Shown one piece after another: positions 52,031-64,000 of a stretch of DNA of 64,000 nucleotides; the stretch's first letter is position 1, and each line of letters opens with the position of its first letter. The position numbers were made by a program, and so were the translations under genes. The DNA is taken from positions 3,033,001-3,097,000 of the forward strand of contig NW_025062476.1 in assembly GCF_000002995.4 (NCBI RefSeq), written 5' to 3'. The notes beneath the pieces were generated by a model, which saw only the letters and a program-made list of their open reading frames with translations, did not search any database and was not told the origin of the DNA. The DNA is from Brugia malayi (taxonomy: Eukaryota > Nematoda > Chromadorea > Rhabditida > Onchocercidae).

Positions 52031-55000
52031 TTGTATTGTGCTCAGTAATGCAGTGGAAGTTGACTACGACCTTTCCTAATTATTACACAATTGTACCTAC
52101 TAATTTACCAGTTTTGTAGGTACTCTTTTTTACATTTTTAACTTTAAATGATTTCATAATTTATAGCTATTTTGATGATAAAAGTTAAAGGTAGAACTGA
52201 GCAAATTAAAATGAAAAAGAGTGAGAGAGGCAGGTCATATCAGATATATGTAAAATGGCGACATACTATCCGTGTCGCCGAAAATTCATCATCTGAGGAC
52301 TTCAACGGTACTAATCACAACTTTTCTATTCTAAATTTCACTTATAAAAAGACATTATTTACAAAGTTGATAGCATCATTCTGTCATTCTTCCATATTTC
52401 ATTCAAAGTGTAAAGTCACTGTTTGAAAAAAAAAAAAAAAATAGTTCAGAAGTTTTAATATTTCTTTTTATAAATTTTTTTAATAAATTTTTAATAAAAT
52501 TTTTTTAATAAACAATTTTAATATATTTGCTACTACAAAAATGCATAAAATATATATCTGTTTTTTTTTTTTTTCTTTTTGAATTTATCAATATATCTTA
52601 TATTTTGTATTGAAGAACAACGAATTCGTCTTCGATGAACTTGAATTTCCCTTAATTAAATCATTCCTTCTCCCATTTAATTAAATTAAAAAGTGGCAGA
52701 TTTGTTCATCTTGATTGAAATACCTGTGCTAATAATTCTTGATCAGATTAGGTATTTCTCTTTTATCTTTGAACAACGATTTTCTTCCATGTTATATTGT
52801 AATTATGCAAAAAAAAGATTTCGAGACTAATTTAATCTGAAATTTATTTCATCAAAACAAACTTAATCCTAAACATCAGCTATTCGTAATGTGTTAGAAT
52901 TTAATATTTTGTTCCTGAAAATGTATTCTAACTTTAGTTTTTATTCTAAATTTAGCTATAATTTTATTTGCTATTAAATTCTTAATAATGCGTTTTTTTT
53001 TTCTTTTTTTTTTTCATCTGAACAATTCAAAAAAAATTTCTTATAAATTTTTATTTTTGTAAATTTGTGGAAGAAAAGAATTAAGAGAAATTATTTGTCT
53101 GTTAAAAACAATACTGAATTTGTCACTTGTATTGACATTACTTTAGGAGAGGAAGGAGAGATGCTATAAATTTCAATTTATATGTATAAAATGAAACTGA
53201 TAATTGGTCGGTTGAACGAATGAATGAATGAATGATTAAGCGATGAATATAAAATGTAACGATATGAAAAGATTTGATGGTTATATTTGCTTACGGGCAA
53301 ATTTCCTTTAATTGTTTCCTATAATTTTGATAATTTTTAAAATCAGTTCAATTCCTGATTTTCAACTTCTTCGATATACAACACCAAATTGGTTTCATTT
53401 TGATATCGAGAAATCGAGATACATTCTTGAGAATCATTCACACAGACATTGAAGGTGTGATCTGTTAGAAGTGGAGAGGAAAACAATAAACTGATCAGAT
53501 GTCATCCTTTCTGTCACCATTTATCTCATTCTCTCAATTTAACATTTCAACAACAGAAATTTATGAAATTAATTTGTCAATAAACGTTGCTCAATTTTAA
53601 AATTTATTTTTTTACTGTTTGTATGATTTTTCTATTAAAACTTGAAATGATTGCTTAGCAGTGGAACTAGAAAGATCCATTTATTTCGAATTTTATTTTG
53701 CATTGTCTTTTAAAATTGCTTTTTGTGAAAAGATATGATAAACAAGTAAGCCCTTTGTTTCTCAGATATGTGATATACTTTTTTTGTAAGAATTTCTCGA
53801 TGTAAAATTAATGATAACGCTCTAATCATTTATCTTTTAATCGTTTTAATGCAGTAATTTAAACATAATATTGCTAAGTTATTTTTATTTAAAATTGTAA
53901 AAATATAAGGTAAATGAGCACATTTTGTAATTATTCATTTTTCGAGAGTAAATATTTGAATTTTATGCATTTTATAGTGAATATTTTATTAATCATTAAT
54001 TCAGATATCAATTCGTAACCAAATTTTCTCCATCATCAATTTAGGCCCAACGATGAGTGCTTTTAATTTAAAAATAAAACCATATGGAATAGAAATTATA
54101 TTAGAATATTAAAAATTTGATTAAAAGGTGCATAAATTGAAGAATTATATCGAAAATTTATTGTTACCTATTAAAATCGATCAAATATGCCAATTTCAAA
54201 TGGACAATGTGCCATCTCTCTTCTATTTTTCACTATAAAAGTCAAAATTTGATAGTATTTTAGTTGTTAGAGTACGAATAATATGGTTATATCAATAATT
54301 AGATTACTTTTCTGATTTAAATGCAAAATTTTAACTCTTTTCATTTTAATATAATCTTCTTTTACTATAATAATTAGCATCTCACTTTATTAACTTTTTT
54401 AAGTATTTTAAGTAAATTAAATTAATTAAGTAAATTAAGTAAATTGAGCTTACTAACTTTAAGTATTTTAAGTAAATTAAGTTTCAGTATTTTTAAGTGA
54501 ATTAAATTTCAATTTAATTTTCAATGATTTTATCAGTAAACTTCTGATAACAAATACGACAAACTCTTTTTTTTTTTTTTCTAGTTAACACTATTTATCT
54601 ATTATAAATATATGATAAATTTTTGAAACATGAAACGATCATATTATATCACTTTTTTTCCACAAATCAATTCATCCAATAATTTAGGAAAAGTAATACT
54701 TTTAGAAATTTTTTAGAATATTTGACAATTCCAATCTAAATGAAATTTAGTTTACTATTGAAATGCAAAAACAAAAAAAAAAAAACACAATGAAATTTAT
54801 ATTTGCATTCAATTTACATGCACGAATGCATGCATCCATTTGTTTATTATTATTATTGAACAAATAATTAATGACTATAGTCGATGACTGATTTGAAATA
54901 TTTTAGTAAATTTAAATTATTTCTTTTATTTCAGTCCTTTTTTTTTTTTTTTTTTTCAACTTTCATTTGATAAAGATTGTTTGGAAACATAGTTTTTTTT

Positions 55001-55812
55001 GTTATCCATTACTTTCTCGCATATTTTTTGTACTTAACCTTTGTACTCTACTTTTTTAATTTTATTTTCACTTTAAAATACAATATTGTTCAAAATAAAA
55101 CATTTAAATTATCAATGATTTACTAAGAATTTATCAAATAATACCGATAATGAGGCGTACTTTTACTGCTGAAGAGTGTGGGTAATTGATTGTGTGCAAA
55201 TGCATTTATTAAATTTCATTGAAACTTGTTTGCTTCTTTTTTTTTTTGTTAATGATTGATTTGTCATCTACTCCAATTGGATCAGATGAAATTTGATTAT
55301 AACTGATAGAAATGATAAGAGAGGTATTCAGGTATAGAAAAACTGTTTCTTTTTTTTTTTTTTTTTTTAAATGATAGTGCTAATAGAGATGATAATATAA
55401 TAATTGTCGCAATGTTTTGCATATATTTTTACCGATATCAAAATTAATTGAGTTTAGTGATTTTACTCTAATAATAGAAGAGTATATCAGATTATTGTAC
55501 TTATTTACTGATTAAATTTTAATCAACCAATAAATTTTTCACATTCATGATTATCGTATTTGATAAATTATTCATTCTTTAAAAGGTAATAACTACAACT
55601 AAGTATAACTATTTTACAAATTTATTCAAAACTTTAAAACCATAGAGATGTAAGACAATTTAAGAAATATTTAAAATGAATTTATTATGATTTATATTTA
55701 TACATTACAGTAAAGTTTTGAATTAATTCGCTATTGCTATTTATGAAATTAGCAAAGCATTTCGAAAATTTCTGTCAGTAATTCACAAAAGCGTAGCAAA
55801 TTTTACTTTTAG

Positions 55813-56236
55813 TGTGATAATTTACAGAAATAATTTTATCACTGATTATAGTATGATAATTTATAGAAACAATTTTATCACTGATTATAGTATGATAATT
55901 TATAGAAACAATTTTATCACTGATTATAGTATGATAATTTATAGAAACAATTTTATCACTGATTATATATGATAATTTATAGAAACAATTTTATCACTGA
56001 TTATATATGATAATTTATAGAAACAATTTTATCACTGATTATATATGATAATTTATAGAAACAATTTTATCACTGATTATAGTATGATAATTTATAGAAA
56101 CAATTTTATCACTGATTATATATGATAATTTATAGAAACAATTTTATCACTGATTATATATGATAATTTATAGAAACAATTTTATCACTGATTATATATG
56201 ATAATTTATAGAAACAATTTTATCACTGATTATAGT
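55813..56236. repeat. 38/39-bp tandem array, about 11 copies, each with an internal inverted repeat
   Basis: Units start TGATAATTTATAGAAACAAT and continue through TTTATCACTGATTATA. Two length classes alternate, ending ATAGTA (39 bp) or ATATA (38 bp). The first copy is the most diverged (TTTACAGAAATAAT). Within every unit TGATAA and TTATCA form an inverted pair, so single units can fold. Confidence 0.95.
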
Positions 56237-56648
56237 GTGTGTTGTGATTATATGTTATATAATAAAGTGATGCTAAAATAAACAATAAATAATTAATTCA
56301 CGTTGAAAATGTATTTATTATGCCGATTTGAAGAGAAGAAAAAATTATTACTTCGATAAAGTTAACTGTTTCAAACAATTATTACTGATAAGCTGATAAT
56401 TTATTTCGGTATAATTGTTACAAATTTAAATTAATGAAAAAAAAAGAAAGAAATGAAATCAAATGCATGGAAATACGGATACTTTCAAAAAACCTTTCCT
56501 ATTTACATTTGCTTTTATTTATTTATTTTATGAATTTCTAAATTCTTTTTAGTTTATTAAACAATTGTTATCAAAAACGAAGTTTTAATTAAAAAGTATG
56601 GTGGATTGTACATAAGTTTTTTGGACAAAATTTAGCTGAGTTTATTTG

Positions 56649-56696
56649 GAGAGAGAGAGAGAGGGAGAGAGATGGAGAGAGAGAGAGAGAGAGAGA
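56649..56696. repeat. GA microsatellite
   Basis: A (GA)n tract of about 48 bases, one of the longest in the window, with GGGA and GATG interruptions. Confidence 0.92.
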
Positions 56697-59393
56697 AAAA
56701 TTAAAGAGACTAGCTTCGGTAAAGTGTCACTTCTTTTTGTCCTTAGGCAATAGAAAACGAGAAGGGGTGAAATAGAGTATGATAGTTTGATGAGGAAAGG
56801 AAACAACATTGTGAGGCATATAGTGTTATTTACATTTTAACCTTTATGTCAAATTTGAAATTATGTACAGTCAATGAACTCCCATTCGATGTATTTTTTC
56901 CCAGTTTACTTCTCATTTTTTATTGTACGTTTTGTTTTTGTCCTTTTTTTTTTTTTTTCGATAATTAATTAATTAATTTGATTAGATTTTTCAGATTTAG
57001 TTCAAATTTAAAGTTTATTCAATTTGTTTATAAATATTTTTTAATTTCTTTCTTATATATTTTTTCTATTTGTTCATTGCATTCATTTCTTTCAAATTTC
57101 CGATAATTGACTTATTTGACAAATAAAAATCAATTAAATTAATTAAAATTCGGAAGATTTTTTTTACAAAAAAAAAAAAAGAAGTAAGATGTTTTAAATT
57201 AAAATGTAACTTAATTGTTGATGGCAAAAAATAAGACAAGAAAGAAAAAAAAATTAGATCCGTAAAAGGATGAAAAGGAAATAATAAAAGAGGAAAAGGA
57301 TTTGTGAAATGACAAAATTTTTTTTTTTTTTTTTTTGATGGACACAACTTTTGAACAATTTTTTTATTTTTCTGTGATATTAGTGAAGAATTATCCGGAT
57401 AAAACTGATTGATAATTGTGATGATAATGATTAATAACAATAGAAATCAAATAAAGAAATAAAATTAAAAATTACAGAGAAGAAATAAACGAAATTATGA
57501 AAAAAAATGAGATGACTAATTGATTAGAACTAGTAAATCATTGATATTTATTTTCATCACTGATATCTCAAATATATTTTTTTTTTTTTGAGTTTTAATG
57601 TGTTGATTCTTCATTAGAATTCTCTGAAATAGCTAAAGTTTGACTTAAAAAATTCAACTTTTAGTCTCTTTTATTGAGTTAAAATTTGATATATTTGATA
57701 TGCTAAATAATATACTAATTATTTCAAATGATGATATCAATGATGACAATAATGATATGGCTGATATGATAATGTTAATGATGATAACTGATGGTGATTG
57801 ATGATGATAGTTGTGTAATTATATTAATAACTAATTCCTATTCTTATCACTGTTATCAGTTGCGCTGCGTTCATCTAAATTATCAATGCGATCATTAGAA
57901 TTACATCGTTTTAAGTAGTTATTGTAAAAGAATAAATTCAGCTTCTTGTTTAATACTCATTCATTTCCATTTATATTTTATTATATTTTGAAATTATTTT
58001 CAATTATTCCTACAACTTTAATTTAATGTGCACTGAAATATTTTTCCAAATAAGTTTGAATTATGGTTTGCACCATTTGATAGCTAATAACTATGCAGCT
58101 TAAACCACCGACAGCTTAATGAGCAAACAGATTAAAGTAATTGATTAAACAAGTTAGATTATAGATTTCCGTGGAAGGCTAAATATTCAGCTGTTTACAA
58201 GATTCACTTATGTCAACATGGAATGTCACATAAACATTCCGGGTACAGTCTTTTCTGGCATTTTTCCTATAATATTTGGTTAGGTATTTTTGAACAATTA
58301 ATTGAAATAATTAAATTAATAATCACATATATAATAATAGTTTAAAATGTATTATGTGAGAATGATTATTAATTAGTTTAATTATTCCTCAATATGCAAG
58401 TATGATTATTGTCATTATTGCATGATTATAATTGCAAAATTATTGCAATCGGTAAAAACTAGTTTATTTGTTAATTTTCTCGCTTAAATGTTAAAAGTTT
58501 GAATGTTTTTACTGCTCATAATTATGTTGCAACAAATGATTTTAAATGTTGTTTTAGTATTTGTTAGGATATTCTTAATTTGTTAAATGTTTTTGCTATT
58601 AATTTTTAAGAAACCATAGAAAACAACAAATAATTAAATATTTTTTTAAAACTTCAAAAATTACTTATTTTTCCGAATTGTGTAAATACTTCAAAGATAA
58701 TTTTACACTATTCTTAAAAATAATTAATTACGATGTGCTTTTTGAAATAGTTCACTTCATTTCATCTTTTGTAATTAATGCAATTAAATTTTCTTTCAAC
58801 AACTTCTAAATTTTGCTAATTTATAGTTTATTTTAGAAAGAGTGGCGTAAATTTTCTAATTATTTTCTTTTCCTTTTCTCATACAATTTCATTTTTGCTG
58901 AATAATTTAATAACTTAATTATTTTAAATTTAAGCATCATATAAGATCAGTATAAGAAAATTATGATTAAATGTATTCCTTTTTATAAAATTTGTCAAAT
59001 TCATATTCATTGTCACAACTGTCACTAAATTTAAATAAATTCCTTCATAATGTTATCTGAGGCATTATGGATGGATGATATTCATTGGATTAAAATTTTA
59101 ATTAACAATACTAAATTGCAACAAAAATTTATCGCTTTTTAATTAGTTATTATCAATAATAAATTAAAATAAAATTGGACACAAGTTTTACTCATTTGTT
59201 ATGAGAAAAAAAATAAAAAAAGATATTGAAATATTTTTTATTGTGAAAGGTTTTTTTTTTTTTATTATTCCTAAATATATTTTTATTGTCAAGAAGAATA
59301 ATTAAAAATATATTTTAAATGAAAATAATTTCAAACATTTATCTTCTTAGTTCTGCTCATTTTTCACTTTTTCTTCTTTTAACTCTTTTAATT

Positions 59394-59395
<2 letters not shown>

Positions 59396-59440
<45 letters not shown>
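59396..59440. repeat. 45-nt T homopolymer
   Basis: An uninterrupted T run, the longest homopolymer in the window. Its true length is uncertain in any assembly. Confidence 0.85.
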
Positions 59441-59445
<5 letters not shown>

Positions 59446-59755
59446 TTGAAAATCAAAATTTCATCTTTTCTTCAAAATTTCTTGCATTAATTCATTACAA
59501 TTCTTTGTTTCAAAGTTAGAAAAGAAGGAGAGAAGAAAAGAAAAAAGCAATCTCATTTCTATATTTAATTTAAAACGGATGGAAATTTCTCTCTTATTAG
59601 AATAATTTTTTTTTTTTCCTTTTTTCCTAATAATACAAGGTTACCTTTAAATACTATCAACAGGATCTTCTTCTTCTTTTTTTTTTCTTTCTTTGTCGGA
59701 AAGATCATAATCAAGTTTGGACTATTAAATTTTCATTCCTTTTTCCGAAATCTCT

Positions 59756-60200
59756 CACAGGAAATGCTGAACTGAATGTTGATGATGGGCATTTGAATAG
59801 AACAGGTTTATTTCATTTCAATATATGGCGCTATTGACCACAATTGAATTAAATAAATGATAGAAATTACTGGTAGATTGAAAGCGCTTCATTGAAACAA
59901 TTTAATTCTATTTTAGAAAAATTCGTCAAAATTTGAATGAATGAAGAAAATATATTCTTTATTAATTAATTATTATTTATCTTTTTGTAATAATTTTCAA
60001 AAATTTATTGATTCTAGTTAAATTTGCTTTTACATTTTAAAATTATTTGAAATTAAAATTTGCAAAGATTTGAAAATTTTGATTAAAATTAATACACAGG
60101 AAATGCTAAATGTTGTATGATGGGTATTTCATAGATGAAAAGAAGTATGAACACAGAACAGGTTGATTCTTTTCAAATACACTTAATATGGCGCTATTGA
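59756..60200. repeat. Two diverged copies of an element containing AGGAAATGCT...ATATGGCGCTATTGA
   Basis: Copy 1 (about 59756-59837) and copy 2 (about 60095-60200) share, in the same order, CACAGGAAATGCT, ATGATGGG.ATTT, AGAACAGGTT, TTTCAA and ATATGGCGCTATTGA. Copy 2 carries about 25 extra bases in the middle. The ordered conserved blocks in very AT-rich DNA show a common origin. Function unknown. Confidence 0.75.
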
Positions 60201-61422
60201 GAAAAAAAAAGGGATATAAAAAAGTAAGAAGAAATTTAAAAAAAAAAAAGAAAAAAAAGAAAAGAAGAAATCATTAATTTAAATTATAAGCAGCAATAAA
60301 TTAACTCTCAAAATCTCTTTTATATTTCAAAAATCTCTTCCAACGTATCGTTCATTAATTAATTTAACATTATCGTTCTATGCTTCCTGAAGCGTTTAAT
60401 GTCAAAATGGATTGGAACTGTTTCTTGATGTTCGAAATTATAATTTTAATCGTTAAGAAATAAAAATTTTATTTTGAAAAATTTGGAGATAAAAATTTAA
60501 TTCAATTTTATTCACATATAACTGATAAAAGTCATCTCATTTTGTGAATTTTCTGCACAATCATTGATTATTTTTTATTAATCAAATTTTTTGCTTAGTA
60601 TTCATTTTAGCTTGCCGAAATTATTATTATAAGATTCATTAATTACATATGCTAATTTATTTTTACAAATGATCTTTCGGCGCTAAAAAGTTATAAAGCG
60701 CTCATTTTGACAATCTTTTAGAGAAAGTAAAATGATGGCAGTAGTAGAGTTTTCATTTTGTTTCAAAATTTTTTTCAAATATTTTATGAAAAGATCATTT
60801 AGAAATAAACATTTATCATTTACCTTTGATTTATTAATTGAGATATATGTTTATTTGTCAATGATTAATACAACTTCAACAATCACTTTTTGTTGACAAA
60901 AGTGACACATATCAACAATAGGGTCACTTATAAGAAAAAAATTCATTTCTTTTGTATATCGGCTAAGAATGCAGAAGAGATGTTTGATGTTTGAGAATTC
61001 CATCATCAAAATGATAAGAAAGAAATAAATTGAATTGAATTGAACTGATTCAATAACAAAAAGACAATGGAAAGCAGTTTGCTTTCTTAGAAATGAAAAA
61101 TTACAATAAATCGCAAAATTGGTAGAAAATGTAGAATTATGGAAGAAAATTTGCAAAGTTACAACGATGTCTTTTATGGATAATTCCAAATTGTCTTGTT
61201 GATTGTAAAAAATTTTGCTTAAAAATTTGCCTTTTATTAATTTGAAAAAATAAATTCATAAATATATTAATATTTTAATGAATGTATTTTATTAAGAGAT
61301 GTTTGCGAAGAAATAAACGAAAGATTTTTTTTCAGGAAGATAAAAAAAAAAAATTAAACAGAATTATCACTTGTATCAAGAATAATCCTAATATTAGTAC
61401 ATTTTAGTTATCAATAGGAATT

Positions 61423-61468
61423 GGTGGTAATGTATTTACCCGATAGAACGGGTAAATACATTACTACC
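61423..61468. repeat. Near-perfect 20-bp inverted repeat with 6-base loop
   Basis: The left arm GGTGGTAATGTATTTACCCG (61423-61442) pairs with the right arm (61449-61468) with one mismatch, around the loop ATAGAA. A long stem for such AT-rich DNA. Confidence 0.9.
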
Positions 61469-62227
61469 CATTAAATATCATTTCATCCTTCATTGTGTCA
61501 TCTCATCTATTGTTTTCGCCTATTATTTGATAAAACTCCGACTAAAATTTTCCAAAATCGTGTCGTAATCAGTAGTGCTATTCAAGAAAGAAAAGAGATT
61601 ATGAGAATAATTGAATGATCATGATAATAGTGATAATGATGATAACGTTAGATGATGAATAATGGGCAATGAATGATGATGATAATGATGTAACCGGCTT
61701 TTATCAGTCCAATGATTTTCCTTATCTATAATAAATCCTTTTGAAATTTTAATACTGAAACATTTTCCATGTTATTACATTTCAAAGATTTTTCTTATGT
61801 TAACATTTGCGCCGCTCAATCTGCTGAAAATAGATTAGGAATAATTATTAGTAAATCATAATGCATTTATTATTACAATCTGCGCTGTTACTTTGAATTT
61901 GTTTGATTAGAAAAATTGTTTCATACTTGTTGTCAATTAGGCAGTAAATGAAATTATAACATTTTATTTCCTTACTTTAATTACTTATCTCCATTTTACT
62001 TCCATACTTTCATTTTTGCAATTGCAATAAATATTTTCTTATCAAAAAAATTCAACTTATTATTACTTTATAACTAAGCATCGTTTCAAACTTATTCTAA
62101 TTTATTTGATTTGCTCTTCCTTTTCATTTCCAGTTCTCCTATTTTTCCTATTTATTTGATCATTTCTGTCTTGGATCTCTAACAAATCACAAAAAAGATA
62201 ATAGATGAAAACGTTCGTTTCTAATTA

Positions 62228-62320
62228 TCACCATCATTATTGCCACAATTATCATCACTACTATCATCATCATCATTGTCATCATCATCATCATCATCAT
62301 TGTCATCATCATCTTCAACA
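62228..62320. repeat. ATC trinucleotide microsatellite
   Basis: Imperfect (ATC)n, with ATTGTC interruptions at regular intervals. Confidence 0.9.
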
Positions 62321-63397
62321 CTGCAACTATTACTATGACCAGCAGCGCCCAACATCACAAATCACAGCACAGAGATATTATCAACCAGTTCTTCAGAACG
62401 CCTCGATCAACTATGCGCACTTTCGCTTCAGAAAATTGAAAGCAGCAAAATTTCTTAAATTAAAGAAAGGCAGCGAAGGTAAAATGTTTAAATTTTCTTC
62501 TCGTTCCCATATTGCACCTTTATTCTCGTTCTTTACATATTTTACTTTTAGCTTTCTTTTCGTTCTGGAATATTTCATTCTTCTTGCTTTTTTTTTTTCC
62601 TCGAGAATAGATGTGAGCATTTTTGTTTGTTCATTTACTAACAGCTTTGCTTCACAATGAATTTAATTTTATCATTTATCTTACAAACAAATTTTCGAGA
62701 AAATACTTGAGATGCTATTTTCATTCATTTCATTAATATTTTCCGTTATTCTCGCCACACAATCATTTTTCATATATTCAATGATACCGAAAATATCTCA
62801 ATGATAATTTGTTATTCAATCATTTTTTACTTATCTGATCTGGTATCTCTACTTGAACTACATCTCTTTCCAGAATGCTTGATCTTTTCTCGACTTCTTA
62901 TCATCTTATCACTATGAGTAAGTAAGCACTGTAATTCATAATTGCTATCTTAAAATTATCATTTACTCATAATACTATCATGCTGTAATTTTTTAATGAT
63001 TTAATCATTACTTGAACTTGAAATCGGTTAATTTTTTCATTTCTATAAACTATTTAAGATATAATTATCGTTTGCTTCTTTCTTACTACATTTTTTATCT
63101 ATTAAGAGAGACTTAAATGTTTCATTTTATTACTTTAATAGGAGAACAAAAGGTGACTTATTACTTCAACATACCTTGCGATTCCTCTTCTTTACACTTT
63201 ACCTGTTGCCATATGATTGTCATCAGTAAATTTTTTTATGTAGCTCGTTAGTACTGGGAAGATAACCTTGATATGTATGTCTGGAGAGACTTTATCATTT
63301 AACTTTGATGCTGACATGATTTTTTTTTTTTTTTTTTAATTTACACTTTGCTTACGCTATATCTCTTAAAACATAAGTTCTCTAGGCTACTATTATT

Positions 63398-63535
63398 TAC
63401 TCTTTTATTATTATAATTATTATTACTGTTATTGCTATTATTATCATTATCACTAATAATAATTATTGTTATTGTTATTATCATTATTTTTCTTGCAATT
63501 ATTGTTATCATTATTGTTACTACTAATATTATTGT
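63398..63535. repeat. ATT/ATC trinucleotide-rich block
   Basis: A degenerate run of TTA, TTG and TTATCA triplets, likely a decayed microsatellite. Confidence 0.8.
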
Positions 63536-64000
63536 TTTTCAATTAAAGAAAGTATTTATTGTTTACTATATCAACAAATTAAGATAACATCACTCTCTGA
63601 TTGGAAAGACATTGATAGTAAAATTAATGGAATGATCTTGAATAACCTGTTTTACTGTTTGCATTCATTCATTTTTACCTGCTATTTTACCTTCATTAAT
63701 TTTACTATCATTTCATGTTTCATTACTTTATGCCAAAAATGACAATCACTCGACCATTTCTACTTTCATTATCAATAATTTTTATTTTCCATTACAATCA
63801 TCATAACTGTCGGATAATGCTACTTCAATACTAATGCCAATATTGCAATAATGATAGATAGAATTCTCTGACCGGAAGTAAAGCCATAACTAAATCAAAT
63901 TAAATTAAAAAAAAAAAAAAGGACAAAAATGAAAGAATTAGATTTATGTATTATCCAATGTCATTTTCATACTTTGTCACCAAATATTTCAATGACGAAT

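Larger units (their letters stand above)
44269..55800. other. Gene desert with hairpins and homopolymers
   Basis: About 11.5 kb without a recognisable gene. It contains a CT microsatellite (44753-44769), a perfect 19-bp inverted repeat (47362-47407), a 53-bp exact direct duplication (47443 and 47558), T runs near 48060-48090, an A run at 50452-50473, an 8-bp hairpin around 49152-49184, a GA microsatellite (51999-52030) and an AAGTAAATTA-type repeat cluster (about 54400-54510). A plus frame at 52172-52426 (84 codons) has no recognisable domain and was not called. Confidence 0.5.
56237..59755. other. Intergenic, microsatellites, no gene seen
   Basis: A GA microsatellite (56649-56696), a GAT/ATGATGATA-rich stretch (about 57725-57805), an 18-nt T run near 57318-57337 and a 45-nt T run (59396-59440). 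A short inverted pair GGAATGT/AACATTCC lies near 58220-58240. No coding sequence was recognised. Confidence 0.5.
60201..64000. other. Intergenic, hairpin and trinucleotide repeats, no gene seen
   Basis: Contains the hairpin at 61423-61468, GAT-rich stretches (61620-61690), an ATC microsatellite (about 62228-62320), a T run at 63321-63338 and an ATT/ATC-rich block (about 63398-63535). The His-rich frame at 62205-62660 is a reading of the ATC repeat followed by AT-rich sequence. Confidence 0.5.

Noticed and set aside
52172..52426. 84-codon plus frame (KWRHTIRVAENSSSEDFNGT)
   Set aside because: The middle looks slightly protein-like, but there is no known motif, no flanking exon and a low-complexity end.
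62205..62660. 151-codon frame with a His/Tyr-rich start
   Set aside because: The His-rich part is the ATC microsatellite read in one frame, and the rest is low-complexity hydrophobic sequence with no domain.
1..64000. CRISPR arrays, bacterial operons, Wolbachia insertions
   Set aside because: Genes have spliceosomal introns. Tandem arrays have no spacer structure, and no bacterial coding pattern was seen.

Overview
The window looks like nuclear DNA of a parasitic nematode, most probably a filarial (clade III, spirurid) worm. It is extremely AT-rich, dense in long A or T homopolymers and microsatellites. Its genes have compact exons, GT..AG introns and TTTCAG/TTNCAG acceptors. One gene is a near-textbook nematode cuticlin. 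Homologies are from recognition by eye, because no search could be run.

Layout. At 1-1035 (+) lie the last three visible exons of a HEAT-like solenoid protein whose acidic DCY-containing tail suggests BRAT1. At 3876-7704 (-) is a five-exon ELO fatty-acid elongase (305 aa, ELOVL6-like, HWYHH box, dilysine tail). At 15840/16045-17577 (+) is a three-exon METTL2-type tRNA m3C methyltransferase, with an optional extra 5' exon. At 18494-18575 (-) is a tRNA-Ser(GCT). At 22342-24615 (-) is a five-exon cuticlin (signal peptide, ZP module, basic cleavage site, transmembrane tail). At 41060-44067 (+) is an eight-exon gene, assembled here, for a 412-aa type I membrane protein of unknown function. Its N-terminus faintly resembles the first part of a sema domain.

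The rest, about 50 kb, is gene-poor. The largest empty tracts are 24.9-41.0 kb and 44.1-64.0 kb. Within them are a decayed BEL/Pao retrotransposon gag (about 36.4-37.7 kb, minus), a possible P4-ATPase relic (about 33.9-34.2 kb), three clear minisatellites (20-bp x14, 42-bp x3, about 38-bp x11), two near-perfect hairpins (47.4 and 61.4 kb), a 53-bp exact duplication (47.4/47.6 kb), a diverged duplicated element (59.8/60.1 kb), and many GA, CA, AT, ATC and ATT microsatellites.

The genes are a mixture of housekeeping functions (lipid elongation, tRNA modification, Integrator-related chaperoning if BRAT1 is right, a tRNA) and worm-surface biology (cuticlin). They lie on alternating strands, far apart, with no sign of an operon. 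No clearly new multi-gene system was found. The best candidates for something undescribed are the 412-aa membrane protein and the duplicated 59.8/60.1 kb element.
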